The notes beneath the pieces are model-generated. The model was not told where the DNA came from and made no database searches. It worked only from the letters and a program-made list of their open reading frames with translations. A DNA stretch of 64,000 nucleotides, from positions 7,584,323-7,648,322 of the forward strand of contig JAJEKV010000060.1 of NCBI GenBank assembly GCA_021234155.1, written 5' to 3'. This document shows, piece by piece, positions 44,967-56,948 of this stretch. Within the stretch, counting starts at the first letter, position 1. Each line of letters starts with the position of its first letter. The DNA comes from Isoetes taiwanensis (Eukaryota; Streptophyta; Lycopodiopsida; Isoetales; Isoetaceae). The translations under genes were made by a program, and so were the position numbers.

Positions 44967-46020
44967 CAATAGCCCCGCTTTAAAGAGGCGCGTGCTATGG
45001 CGGGTATTGCCACCATGGTGCTTTCTGTCTATCATCAGCTCTCCATAAAGGAAATGTACGATTCTGCCATGCGTTCATATTTGTGTTGGCGATTGAAGAC
45101 CCGAGAACAGTCTAGTAGCTTCCATTACACGCACCATTGAAATATCTATATTTTAATGTCTAATTATAGAACATTCTAGAATCTACCCTATTATGATTAT
45201 ATGTTAGAGATATGAGCTTTTAGACAATGTTAGAACGAGCAATAGCATTGAGATTGTAGCTTAGGACATGTATGTTCATGTTCAGCTACATTAAGGATTA
45301 GCATCCTTTATAGATACTACATATCCTTCGGGTTTAAGCAACAATAATGAACTGGAATGGTTGGGTCAAAAGTTCAATGTCGACGAGAGTTGGACACTTA
45401 AAAACTTATGAAACATTGGTGGCAATGTTGTGCTAGCTCACGACAAGGTACACATTTTTCATCTATCTAACCCTACTGTGACAAACACTGTACAAAAAAG
45501 CAATAGTTGGACCATCCTTTCACATAATTGCTTACGTAAATGCAACTACTAATGCTGCAATTCCTCGGATGCAATTGATGAAATTAAATATACACAATAA
45601 GTACAACAACATATATAAATACATGCCCGAATCTGCAGCTTTACCAAAGAAATCAATGCAAGCATAAACCCACCAACAACTACTTCTATAGCATGCTATT
45701 CATAACTGTAAGTACAAAATTCTGGATATGTTTAAGATTCGTGACCGGCAGAAAACTCCTCGTGAAGTATGGCTACGGCCTTGTAGTTGGGTCTAGTGGC
45801 CAAAGCACCCCTTCCAAGTGCCAGAAATTCTTCTCAAAGTATGGCTATGGCCCTGCAGGAGATCTACTAACGGGGGGTTTGAACCCTGATGAGACCAAGG
45901 TAGCATCTGCAAATAAACAGGCATTGAAACATTTGATTTCTCCATCATATATATGAAACCGGGGGGAAGGGGGGGGGAGGGTTTGCATAACATAGAGTCA
46001 ACTGCCATCCACTATCAAAC
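44967..46020. other. Unassigned interval with two gene-like scraps
   Basis: A plus-strand frame at about 44985-45130 (MAGIATMVLSVYHQLSIKEMY) and another at 45693-45956, with a repeated YGYG motif, look coding-like but I recognise neither. Otherwise AT-rich, non-coding. Confidence 0.35.
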
Positions 46021-46029
46021 AACTTTTCA

Positions 46030-47660
46030 AATGCCTCAGTCTTGCCTAGATTATGATTGGGCAGAGGATTATGCCCAGCTGCTAATATAAAAGCTATTCA
46101 AATTTTTGCAACTTCTCACATTAGAATAACAGAGTGACAAGATGGTCACAACTCTTATGAATGTGGCAGAGGGATGTTTTGGTTTATGAAGAAAAAGAAC
46201 GTCCCTAAATCAGCCCTTCAATTATACAAGCTAGTGCTACTTATTCTAGCTGATTTCTCTAAGACATATGATCTTTTCTCATTGACATACAATCCATTTG
46301 AATGCTCTAGATATTTTCTACCATTTGGATCCTCTGGATACCTTCTGCCAGTTCATTGGCATGAGAGGTAACTTGCCCAAGACTAAGGTGCTGCTCGCCT
46401 CATTCCCGCGTCGGTCAATGCCTTCTTCCTTCACTTACCAAGCCCAAAATGTAAAGGTGACATCCACCTACAAGTATTTGGGAGTGACGTTAAAATATGC
46501 TTCCTTCCTTCCTTCTACCATATACTAAGACATTTCTATTCGACTACGCATCACATAGGCTGGAAGGCACTGTAGCCATGCAAAACAACAGTTACAAAGT
46601 AGAGCTGTATGCCTAGGCCTATCAGCCGCACTTGTTCAAGGCCTTGGCAGAACCTGTTATTCTATGTGGATAGGGGTTTAGAACCCGATAATATCCCTCG
46701 CCACCTGGAATGACCTAAAGCAGGTGCAGAAAGCCTTCCTAGCTCAAGCACTTGGGGCAAAATCCATAGTTCCATATCAGATCCTATTGCAGAAAACATG
46801 TTTCCTGCCCCTCCTAAAGGCCGCACTGTACCGCCAAGTAATCTACTTTCAGAAGGTGGTCGATATGGGTGATATTCATCTCCCCAACCTTACTTTTGTT
46901 GTGGCACTGGGTCTGCAGCGCCTTAAAGTTTGCTAGAAGGAAAAGTGAGTTGGCTGGTTCTCTCGCTAGAATGTGCAGGAGCATGGGTGCATATAGGTCC
47001 AAACTGAAGAAGATCACCAACACTTGAGGCAGTACTTTGATGCTTGCTTCTGTAGCAAACTCTGGGATGGGGGCGCCCTGAAACATATTAAAATGGCACA
47101 CTACTAGCGACAGATCAATCCAATGCTCATATGAGGTCCATAATGCTACATGCATATACATTTGATCATGGAGAAGCGTAGAATGATAGCTTCCATTCAC
47201 ATGGGTGCACATCACCTCTGCATTGAGACAGACAGATAGATTCGAGAGGCACACGAGGACATGCTCTGTTATTGTTGCCAACGGGGAGCCATGGAAGATG
47301 AATGCCAAATTTGTCTAGCATTCGACCATATCTGGGCATGCTATGTTGCATTAGTCCTGCCTAACCAACCACTATATGTGCTGTTAGATATGACCTCAAT
47401 GGGCTTGTTGGAGTCATATCTTCAAGAGATCATGGACACGTACACTCAGATATGTCCTCCGGCACGACATTGACATGTACACTAATATGAAATATCAGTA
47501 TACAGTCTGGCATCATGCTTATTACTGCCAAGGTTTTTCAAGCAGTAATACACTTGTTATTCTCTTTGTTTAGGTCCCATAGGTCAATTGGTCTCCATGG
47601 ATGATAAGGAATCATATCTTCAAGAGATCATGGATACGGGCATCGGATATGTCCTCCGAC
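46030..47660 (+). mobile_element. Truncated relative of LINE C (LINE D)
   Basis: DYDWAEDYAQL (about 46050) parallels LINE C's DYEQTKDYADML. TKVLLASFPRRSMPSSFTYQ with YKYLGV (46381-46490) and QKAFLAQALGAKSIVPYQI with LLQKTCFLPLLKAAL (46724-46830) parallel LINE C thumb sequence at about 42355-42800. The middle of the reverse transcriptase is missing. It ends with a GGTCCCATAGGTCAATTGGT tail at 47574-47612. A repeated TTCAAGAGATCATGGA segment follows (47429 and 47612). Confidence 0.8.
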
Positions 47661-48605
47661 ACGACGCACATGTACCCTAATATGTACAATTTGTGAGCAT
47701 GCTTATTACTGCCAAGGTTTTTCATTCAAGTAGTAATATATTTGTTGTTGTCTTTATTTGGGACATACATTGCACGATAAATGTTAATTGTGAGTTCTTG
47801 GCATACACCCTGCAACAGCAGTATGACTGCCGGATGCTACAAAGCTGCCATGCTCATGATCACAAAACAAGAACAAGAAAAACAAATATGTACAAAGAGT
47901 GAAGGTAACATGGCCAAATGAGGCTCTCCAAATTTGAGATAAAACCTGAGTACATCTGAAGACGCTCCGATCTAATATAGTGTAGACCGCAAATCTGAGC
48001 CCTACATCTATCTAAATCTAAGCCATATACTTAAGTTAACCTAAACATGCCAAGTGTCGCTTGGCCACCAATCGACACTTAATCGTACAATGTTAACCAC
48101 TAGGTGGTTAACACTGCCTCCTCCTAAAAGTTTTTAGCACAAAAATATGTACAGACTTTTATAAAACAAGTCCGACAATTACAACATGGTGCTAAAAATA
48201 TAGGGGCATAAATGATGGTAATGGTTGGGTTGTGTCGCCATAAAAAGATCTTCATAAATGCATTGACGAAAAAAGATCCGAAGGAATGTCGATGCAGAAC
48301 GTGGATCATAGGAACTGGGGCAAGAAAAACATGAAGACCATCCCCTTATATCATGGGTAAGTCCATTTGAACAATTAATGCCCAAAAGATTGCTTAAAAA
48401 CAATTGTTATAGAGGGCCTTCAAAAACATAAGCAGGTCCCATAGGTCAATTGGTCTCCATGGACGCTAAAAACCTATTCTATTCTACTATAAAGGCATCC
48501 CCCGTGATCGGCCATATAAAAGTTGAATATATTTGGAACAGAGCGTGGCGGAACTTTTTTGTCACAGCGTGGGTCGTAAGCATGGTGTGACCATGAGCGC
48601 ATTTT

Positions 48606-48606
<1 letters not shown>
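47661..48606. repeat. LINE tail fragments and two small hairpins
   Basis: 47697-47781 repeats 44600-44683. At 48053-48081 AAGTGTCG pairs with CGACACTT, and at 48091-48113 TGTTAACCAC pairs with GTGGTTAACA around TAG. A separate LINE C-type 3' end (GGTCCCATAGGTCAATTGGT, then ATGGACGCTAAAAACC and a TTCTA scrap) lies at 48432-48487. No gene recognised. Confidence 0.6.

Positions 48607-48644
<38 letters not shown>
48607..48644 (-). repeat. 38-base poly-T, the poly-A tail of a minus-strand retroposon
   Basis: An uninterrupted T run. Read on the minus strand it is a poly-A tail, so the retroposed body should be the sequence at higher coordinates (about 48645-49260), where a minus-strand frame (49199-48807) is open but unrecognised. 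A 28-base tandem repeat (GCAGAGTTCTTGAAGAAAC) sits at 48836-48882. Confidence 0.6.
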
Positions 48645-48645
<1 letters not shown>

Positions 48646-49544
48646 GTGGGCACATTTGCACAAACAAGAGTTGAGACTTTGAAGCAATTCTAGAGTGTCT
48701 ACGTTGATGCCAGATAAGAAATTTGTGCATGTGGATGGGCTTAAAATCGTTGGATTTGATCGACAATCACAAAAAATTAATGGAAATTCCAGCATGTGTT
48801 GGGAAGTTATGCCGGCGTTGGGAAAGCTACAACGGGGCAGAGTTCTTGAAGAAACGACGGCAGGGCAGAGTTCTTGAAGAAACAAAACGGAGTATTTTCT
48901 ATGATGGAAGATTGGCTATGCTGGAAGCGCGGCAGATTGGCAAATATGCCGAATACCTCTAATATCGACTTACGATGGTTCATGCCACAACGCTCAAGAA
49001 TTTCCTCCCAGAAAGCACGTCTCAAGGCATATTTTACCGGCCAGGTTTTTAGGTTCAGTAGTCGATTTTGGCTAGGGTTTCTGCTGAGAGGTTTCCGCTG
49101 AGACATCGCTGGGTAGTGATGCCGAGCTTCAGCTATATCACAGGGCATAAAATAGTCTGCCTGCAGAGCTTTACGAAACAGAGCTATCGGACGAAGCAAC
49201 TACGGCAAAGAACTGTAAATCCTTTGCAAATCTGGCGAAGCTAGGCAAAGAACTGCAAATAAGTATCAGGTGTCATTATTTTTTATCATTTTGATGCTTC
49301 TTTCTATTTTGGAACGATTCATTCTTATGCCTTCGGCTGATGTGATTGGGTAAACCTTTGTTGCAGGTAGAACTTCTGTCTAAATCCATCTTTCTTTCTT
49401 TTTTTTGTTTCTGCTTTCGTTAAGAAAGGCCACATATATGGACCTGAAGGGTCGATCTTCTGCTGCTGATAGTGGGAGGGGGGGAGATGTAGTAGATACG
49501 CCCCACAATTTACTTGGCTGACATCTATTTTTAGTTTTGGGGAC

Positions 49545-50205
49545 TCTCTAACTGATATCGGAATGGCGAAGCATCTTTTCCTAGGCACTATGGGCAGACG
49601 TATTTTCATCAATACACTAGTCGTGCTTCTGACGGCAGACTCTTGATCGATTTCACAGGTTTGATTTTGTTTGTACCAAAATTATGTTGCATTTTTTACC
49701 ATTTATATAAGTGCAGTCATTACGCATATTAGTAGCTACCTAGAGTCCTTAATGCAGCGCAGGCATTTGGATTTCTTTTTCTCTCACCTTATTTAAAAGA
49801 GATTGGTTCAGACTATAGACATGGTGCCAACTTTGCTTTCAGAGGTGCTTGTAAGATGAAGCTTCCCCTCCAAGCATGGAGACAAGATCCAGATGGTTTT
49901 GATTTGGCTGAAGCCATCAATGCCCATCTCTCCCCTAGCATTCGTGTTTTTGCCATTGATCCAGCGTCAAAGTATGTTCTTGTCAGCACCGTTTTGGTTT
50001 CAGTTAACATAAGTATTAGCATATTGTGGAATAATGTTCTCTGATTTTTAATTTATGCAGGTCCTTTAATGCCAGATGTGCCTGCTTTTCCCCTTCATAT
50101 GACTATTTTCTCCCAGATGGTGTCTTAGAGATCAAGAATAATTTTTCTCCAAATGAGATCACTTAGCACATCCGAGAGTTTCCTCGAATGCTGGAAAGCC
50201 TAGAG
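49545..50205 (+). pseudogene. Chimera of GDSL esterase exons and a PUS1-type pseudouridine synthase
   Basis: The first exon (to 49658) reads SFGDSLTDIGMAK, then after one shift YGQTYFHQYTSRASDGRLLIDFT, the block I and early region of plant GDSL esterases. The intron 49659-49757 keeps GT..AG and phase. The next exon, 49758-49971, starts AQAFGFLFLSPYLKEIGSDY and RHGANFAFRGA (GDSL block II) and runs in frame, with no intron, into KMKLPLQAWRQDPDG, FDLAEAINAHLS and IRVFAIDPAS, which is tRNA pseudouridine synthase of the PUS1 family. A second intron (49972-50060) leads to KSFNAR and YDYFLP (50061-50205), with a stop inside at 50164-50166. Each half is normal plant sequence. The in-exon join is not known to me in any gene. 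Missing ends and the stop argue for a captured pseudogene. Confidence 0.8.
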
Positions 50206-52053
50206 GTGACATTTTTTTTTTGCTCATGTTTTGATAAGCTTGCATCTTTAAATATCTTTCAGATCTAAATCTTATTGCGCTTTTAATATTTGCATCTCTT
50301 GAGTCAACTCACATTGCTTCCCTTGTCTTCTTCCCCATATTGTCATGATTGTTGAGATAACATGAAGGGACATGATTCACTTGAAGATCAAGACTTCCTT
50401 GACACTTAAAGCATAAAACTTTCCGTAGCTAAGCTTTTGATGCTTTGTTCATATCATGCTCCTTGTCGTGGACAATGTGAGAACATATTTCACTTGAAGC
50501 TGAAGACTGACAGAAGGCATCAACTACATGAAGCTAAAGAGTTAGCTTTATGGCTCTTCTACATATTTAATATATATCCATAACTTATCCTTTCTGCTCC
50601 ATTATCATGGACATCATAGGTGTAGTCTGAGATTTATGAACTCATTTAATTGGTTTAGCATTGCTAAAGGCTACAAAGATAAAGGAGGAAGAATTAACTA
50701 TCTTGGTTTGTCTTGATGTGGTAACCTTAGTTGTTGCAGGGCATGAGCAGAATTTCACAGACGAGGAATATTTATGGCTTGCATTACTTTATATTCTATA
50801 TAAATGGTCAAACACTAACATTTCTGACATGAATTTGATGGAATAGTTTTAAAGTAGTTATTACGGAAAAAAAACGAACGGCGGAGAAGGCATGAACAAA
50901 ACGTCATACTTCTATTTACCTGCTTGGTTATATACACATGGTACTCCCCCGATTTGCAAGAAGCAAGAGAATAAAGATGTGCATCGTGACTTCAATATGT
51001 AGCAAAATAACAGGGGGTTTCCTTTTGTATTTTTGTACTTGTTTCCCTAAGGTTTTTATATGATTTGATGATGGTATTCCATGAGACGTACTAATTGGTA
51101 CATCTAGAGTGCGCATACTATCAGCATAGTTTTAGTGGCGTTTTCCAATGGTTACACCTCTATAATTTCACAAACTATCCTAAATCGAACATGCAAGCAT
51201 CGAACATGGTATTTTAGGGTTTCGATTGTCCATGATTTTGCTTCTATGTTTTCTTTGGAGGTAGGGAAGGAGCCCAAGGGCAGGCCTCAGGTCGCCTGTA
51301 GGTTCTGGGCATGGGTCTTGACTGGTTTTGCAAGCTTGGTACTAGTTTTGGCACAGGGAATATCTACCAAACTGTGTGTGTTCCGGGACAAGCTTATGAA
51401 AAAAGGAATGCCCATTTTCCCCTTCACGATTTAGAACAAAGCAGAGATGGCTATGTCCGACGTGTTAAATCCTATCGCATGTCTACATAGCTGCAAAACC
51501 CTATTATTATTAAACATTCAAAAGCAGTTAAGTCCAGGATTTCGTCAATTCTTACGGTTCTTGCTAATTTCCTCGTCATCCCCAGTAGCAGACCTATTCA
51601 TCATTCGAAACCAAGTAAATCGTAAACATCTTAGATCCTTACAAATCTTGCTAATTTCCTCATCGTCCACAGTAGTCGGATCTTGTAAATGAACAGATGG
51701 AGCTACGTCCATGGCTGAGCTGGAGAAGGATGCAGAAGCCCTATTGTAGAATGGGTTTCAGATGCTTGTTCCTTAATGTTTGGTTCAGATAGACAAAAGC
51801 TTAAGAATGGAAAAGCAACATACAGATAGCTTCTCAAAGACGATCCGCCTCGACACAACAAATTATCTCGCAATTGCGCCCCTGTCAACAGTTATAAAGG
51901 TGAATGTTTGGGCCATTTACATTACATGCTTTACATAATGCAAGATTTAGTTTGGGAGAAACAGTATACAGGGCCTTTCAATGTGAAACCTTCCCCTCAA
52001 GTATCCTTCTCTGTATATTTGACTTATCATGAGAGGATGAAGCTTTGAATGCA
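50206..52053. other. Unassigned interval
   Basis: No further pseudouridine synthase exons found. A 99-codon frame at 51135-51434 is unrecognised. Imperfect duplication of CTTGCTAATTTCCTCGTCATCC occurs at 51561 and 51647. Confidence 0.4.
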
Positions 52054-53010
52054 ACAAACTCCATTGTGCTTGCAGGAGAGACTCCTGAAGATGACATCTG
52101 AACATCGAGCAGAGGTTGCCTCTAAGCGGGGAAGATCTACTCATCATGTACAAGGTAGCCTTACAGTTCATTCTTATGAGATTCATTCTTATGAGAAGGG
52201 ATATTTATTTTGTTCATAAGCATGTCTAGTGGCTCTTATCATTTCTCCAGCAAATTAATCGGTTGAATTGATCATTGGTATTATTTTCTGTTCAAAATCT
52301 CTGTTCTCCTCCATTTTGCTGCTTGCTTCAATGCAGACAAGATCCTCTTTTTGCTTGGAAATTATTTCATGTAAAGAATTTCTTTGTAAACACCCTTCCC
52401 TGTTCATTGCTATAGGCGTGTGTCAACATTCGATGCTCCAGTTATTGGTGAGAGGTAACGTGATGCATTCTGTGTAGCTTGAGCTGTTGCATTGCTGCAA
52501 GAGTTCATTATAGGCTTCTCATTGTAGGCTTCATCATTGCTGAATTTGTTCCATTGTGCTTGCAGGAGAGACTCCTGAAGATGACATCTGAACATCGAGC
52601 AGAGGTTGCCTCTAAGCGGGGAAGATCTACTCATCATGTACAAGGTAGCCTTACAGTTCATTCTTATGAGATTCATTCTTATGAGAAGGGATATTTATTT
52701 TGTTCATAAGCATGTCTAGTGGCTCTTATCATTTCTCCAGCAAATTAATCGGTTGAATTGATCATTGGTATTATTTTCTGTTCAAAATCTCTGTTCTCCT
52801 CCATTTTGCTGCTTGCTTCAATGCAGACAAGATCCTCTTTTTGCTTGGAAATTATTTCATGTAAAGAATTTTACTGTAACACCCTTCCTGTTCATTGCTA
52901 TAGCTGTGTCAACATTCGATGCTCCAGTTATTGGCGAGAGGTAACGTGATGCATTCTGTGTAGCTTGAGCTGTTGCATTGCTGCAAGAGTTCATTATAGG
53001 CTTCTCTTTA
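52054..53010. repeat. 489-base tandem duplication containing an exon-like segment
   Basis: About 52054-52520 repeats as 52545-53010 at near identity. Each unit holds GCTTGCAG, then a segment readable as ERLLKMTSEHRAEVASKRGR, then AAG|GTAGCC, so it looks like a 78-base exon with both splice sites. I do not recognise the product. Near identity indicates a recent event. Confidence 0.9.
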
Positions 53011-53399
53011 AAATTCGAGGCAGATTTGCAGTTCGTTATATGTGCACACCAGCTTGTATGTTTGACATTGTGTGCAGGCTGGCTTGCTAATCTATGTAAC
53101 CATATTTGTGAGTATATCCGACTTTATTTGTGAGTATATCCGACTTCTTCCATGAACTAAATTGCTGTTGTATATAAATGGGCATCCAAGGCTACATTTG
53201 TTGCTGAATTTTGCCACCAATATAACTCCATGAATGTAATTTATCCAATTAGTCCGTTGTATGTATTTGAAGTTTTAAATTCTTATTATCTGCATCTATT
53301 CTTCATATTCCTTGCTAGAAGAACCTGGAATGGCTTTGAAGTTCTTGTTACATATAGAGATTGGCTGCCCTCTATTGTGGATTCCTCAACCATGAAGGG

Positions 53400-53566
53400 C
53401 TTGGATGTCAAAGTGTGTTGTCCGCAAAAGTCTTCTGTGTAGGTCTTGGATGTCAAAGTGTGTTGTCCGCAAAAGTCAATAGTTTACACGTTTCTTGTAT
53501 TGCAATATTCATGAATACCTCAACCATGAAGGTCTTGGATGTCAAAGTGTGTTGTCCGCAAAAGTC
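53400..53566. repeat. Three-copy 35-base minisatellite
   Basis: GGTCTTGGATGTCAAAGTGT with TTGTCCGCAAAAGTC recurs at about 53398, 53443 and 53531. A separate 33-base direct repeat (AGTTTACACG..TTCTTGTATT) at 53481 and 53831 brackets the MITE below. Confidence 0.9.
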
Positions 53567-53580
53567 TTGTGTGCAGGGTA

Positions 53581-53830
53581 AAAGCATGAAAGGGTGTACG
53601 TACATTGTACTGAATTGATGTACAAATATGGATACTTTTCACGTACATTTTGGTTATTTTTTATTTGTATAAACATACGCTTTTCGATTTTATGTACTTT
53701 GCATATACATTTAAGCTAAATTTCGGATATGTTTTGGCTATGCATGTACTTTTTGGGTACTTTGGGTGATTTGTGTAATATAGCCACATGTACCAAAAGG
53801 GATACATTTATAGACACCCTTTCATGCTTT
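53581..53830. mobile_element. 250-bp MITE-like element with 17-bp terminal inverted repeats
   Basis: AAAGCATGAAAGGGTGT (53581-53597) is the exact reverse complement of 53814-53830. The interior is AT-rich and non-coding. A TA precedes the left end. The right flank is AG, so the target duplication is uncertain. Confidence 0.75.
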
Positions 53831-54056
53831 AGTTTACACGATTCTTGTATTTGCAATATTCAGATACAGATAATGAATATAATGATTACATAAAATGTAC
53901 TCATGATTACATAAAATGTACTCAATTTGTTTGTCTTCATGTTATTGTGTTTTTTAGTAATTAATATTTAGGCCCATAAACTTTACCTATGTTTGCTTTG
54001 GTTAGGGCCCGAAGGGCCCAAATTTTTTTTTATATAACAATAAACACACAACTACC

Positions 54057-54470
54057 ATTAACATTATTAACACAAACCATTGCATTTAACACATTTAAAT
54101 TAAAATCCCCCTTAAACCCCCTTTGGTTTGGGTGCATATTCACACGGGGGGTTACGTAGGGCAGCGAGAGCCTTAAAAATATATTTACAATACATGTACA
54201 AAATTAACACCATTAAGTACATTCTCTCAAATCTTATAGTATTTTGCAAACTTTGATATACAGTATACAAAAACTTGTACATGCATACCCCACAAACGAG
54301 GATCGCTATGTACGGTCCAGATCTTGGAATAAAGGGCAAATATGCCTATCCGACAGCTCTCGTTGCCCGGAGTAACCCCCCGTGTGAATATGCACCCAAA
54401 CCAAAGGGGGTTTAAGGGGGATTTTAATTTAAATGTGTTAAATGCAATGGTTTGTGTTAATAATGTTAAT
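54057..54470. mobile_element. 414-bp MITE with 114-bp inverted arms
   Basis: Arms 54057-54170 and 54357-54470 are equal in length and about 95% complementary. They start ATTAACATTATTAACAC and include GGGTGCATATTCACACGGGG. The 186-base centre is non-coding. High arm identity suggests recent insertion or a fold-back origin. Confidence 0.85.
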
Positions 54471-56302
54471 ACAAACTTCTACAAAAGTTCAACGTGTTTT
54501 GTTAAATTGAACGCTCTATCTATTCTATCTATCTATGGATTAAAGAAGATTGTTTAAATGCCCCACTATTGTATTCTATGCAATAATGATATTATTTTGT
54601 AATGGGAAAAAAAATGTTTTGCTTTTTCTTTTCCGCATAGGTATGCTAGAATAATGGAGTAGCCAAAATTAGCTAGGCCACTAGATTAAGGGGTTTGCCA
54701 ACAAACATGTTCACATCTTTGTCATGTGCCTAGCTATTGTTGCCAATGTGACTCAAACTTTAATTAATGTTCACATTTTCACAAAGTTGATAAATAAACA
54801 TGCCATGAATATGGGAGATGTAAGTATGACATTCAAAAACATAATCATCATAGGATATTGCAACAAATAATTTATTAGTGCAACATGTTCATGATTTCTT
54901 AGAGGATGGGGATTTCGGATGATCTACTGCAAAGTGTCGTTGCATTGTACTAGAGAGTCCATGTTTTAGGAGATTCCAATGTCTTTGCTAAGCATTTGGA
55001 AGATAAAAACTACAGTTGAGTATGCCTGGAAAGACACCAAAATTAGAGTAGAAAAAGTTTTATAATAATATGATAAAACAGAAATTTCTAAATCTATTTG
55101 GAAAATATATATACTATTGAGATGCAATTTTAGCCTAAAGAGTTCAGGTCCTTAGGTAGAGGCTCACAATCTAACTTAGTAAACGTTCAAAACACATACA
55201 GAAATCCAACATAACTCTACACAAGGTCCTTAGGTAGAGGCTCACAATCTAACTTAGTAAACATTCAAAACACGTACAGAAATCCAACATAACTCTACAC
55301 AGCATGTTTCTCATGCACAATAAGACAATAAAACCTTGAGTTTGAATTACATACCAATGTCCGTCTATTTTTCCTCGCCAATCCCGACGCTCTTTGTTGG
55401 CTTCGCCGTGGAGTATCGTGCTAAGAATTGAGCAACCGTCCATCTATATTCATCGGTTCTCTAAGTTCGTCTTCTGAGCTTGGTTCATTTTCATGCAATG
55501 TTCAAAGCGTGGTATAATCAAGTATCTTGCACAAGATGTCTCTGCTCAGCAACAAGCGAATTGCTGTTACAAAGCATACTCACAATTGACAAAAGCACCA
55601 TCTCTTGCCTCCATATTGCCTTCATACCACTACATGCAAAAGGCACGGCAAATCCACATTGATCGTAAACACTGATCAGATGCTGGCTTCCTACTACCAA
55701 ATGATAGCCCTAATGTTCAAAATGGCATACAATCACTAGACGGTTTAGGACAACTTTGATTGCGAAGACCTGCCCTCAATATTAATACAATAAACATCAT
55801 AACAAAATGTAGTAATGTCTCCACATTGAAGGACAATGGCTGTAAGTTAAGTTGACACTAGCCAAAAGTTTATCTGATAAGAGCCGAAGAACGTAATGTA
55901 AAAATTGTATTTGAGTCCATTAGCATTTTATTCAATGTATTTTCAGTTGAATTAAACGCCAATCCTTGTGGAAACTTTATCTACTCCCTCAACTATATGC
56001 TTATACCTGGCATGGGGTTTACCATTCAATACACGAAATCTTTGGTATATTGGGCTTACATATAACAACTCACTTACATGCGAAAAGAAATTATCTACAA
56101 ACTTTGGCATTATCCATGAGGAAAATTAATATTTATCCAAACCACGGAACCCGAGCTCCGGAGCGATCTTTGGACACATCCTTGCATTGATTCCCACCCC
56201 GACCTTTAGCACAAGAAAATCATAATCGCAACCAGCAACCCTTATCCTCTTAAATATGTGAAAGATTAACCCTTCCTTCTAACATCATCATCATCATCAT
56301 AC
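54471..56302. other. Unassigned interval with a 78-base tandem duplication
   Basis: At 55147-55302 a 78-base unit (AGGTCCTTAGGTAGAGGCTC start) is present twice with two differences. No gene recognised. Confidence 0.5.
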
Positions 56303-56544
56303 CTGTGAATATATTTGTGCTTATGTATTGATTCAATTGCTAACATACTTTGTGCAACCTAAAATCGCCCCTCATCTTCGCTTAGTGTATCTTTCCGCAT
56401 CAGCAGAGTCATCATATCACTGCCAGGTAGATATTCCATAATAAGTTAAAGATGTTCTGCATCTTGGAAGGAATAATAGAGTTTAACAATGCAGTTGGTC
56501 AAGTAGCCTCCGCCAATAAATTGCTTCGCTCTTACATGTTCTAC
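56303..56544 (-). pseudogene. NDR-type AGC kinase exon, pseudogene
   Basis: On the minus strand, after an acceptor at 56546-56545, one exon reads VEHVRAKQFIGGGYLTNCIV, KLYYSFQDAEHL, stop, LIMEYLPGSDMMTLLM, RKDTLSEDEGRF, stop, VAQSMLAIESIHKH, KYIHR, ending at a GT donor after 56303. This is the alpha-C to catalytic-loop start of plant NDR kinases. Both stops replace residues that are tyrosines in the family. The next exon with the Asp of the catalytic loop was not found nearby. A relic. Confidence 0.8.
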
Positions 56545-56948
56545 CTGAAATATTACAAGATTGTTATAAAGATGTGGTTTCACAAATCTAACAACGAAAC
56601 GATTAAATCACAAATCTAAGTTGCTAGAAGATCTAAGGGCTATATAATCCGGGCACAAATCACCTTTGGAAATCCGTTTGCCTTGCAACTGACTGATTGC
56701 TTGCTTGCCAAAATGCTGATGAGTGAAACCCATTGCTTGCTTGATGCCGCAGGCCGCTTGCTTTTGCTTGCTTTGCCGCGCTTACACCGGTTGGAAATAT
56801 CCCCATCTAGAACACACGAGACCGCCAACTTTACGTGCAACAAAGGGTTTGGAGCGGTCCATCGATATCCCAAGTATATTCCAGCATATACCTAGGATAT
56901 GCCACAAACCCACATAAGCGAGGGTTTGCCCCCCTAAGGGCAACCGAA
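56545..56948. other. Unassigned interval before copy 2
   Basis: Contains a GCTTGCTTGC-rich stretch (56697-56775) and no recognisable coding sequence. The duplicated block starts at about 56949. Confidence 0.4.

Noticed and set aside
48479-48885. Two minus-strand frames with a run of lysines
   Set aside because: The lysines come from translating the poly-T tract; not a protein.
53400-53566. Possible CRISPR-like repeat array
   Set aside because: Three irregularly spaced repeats with no regular spacers in a plant nuclear sequence; a minisatellite.
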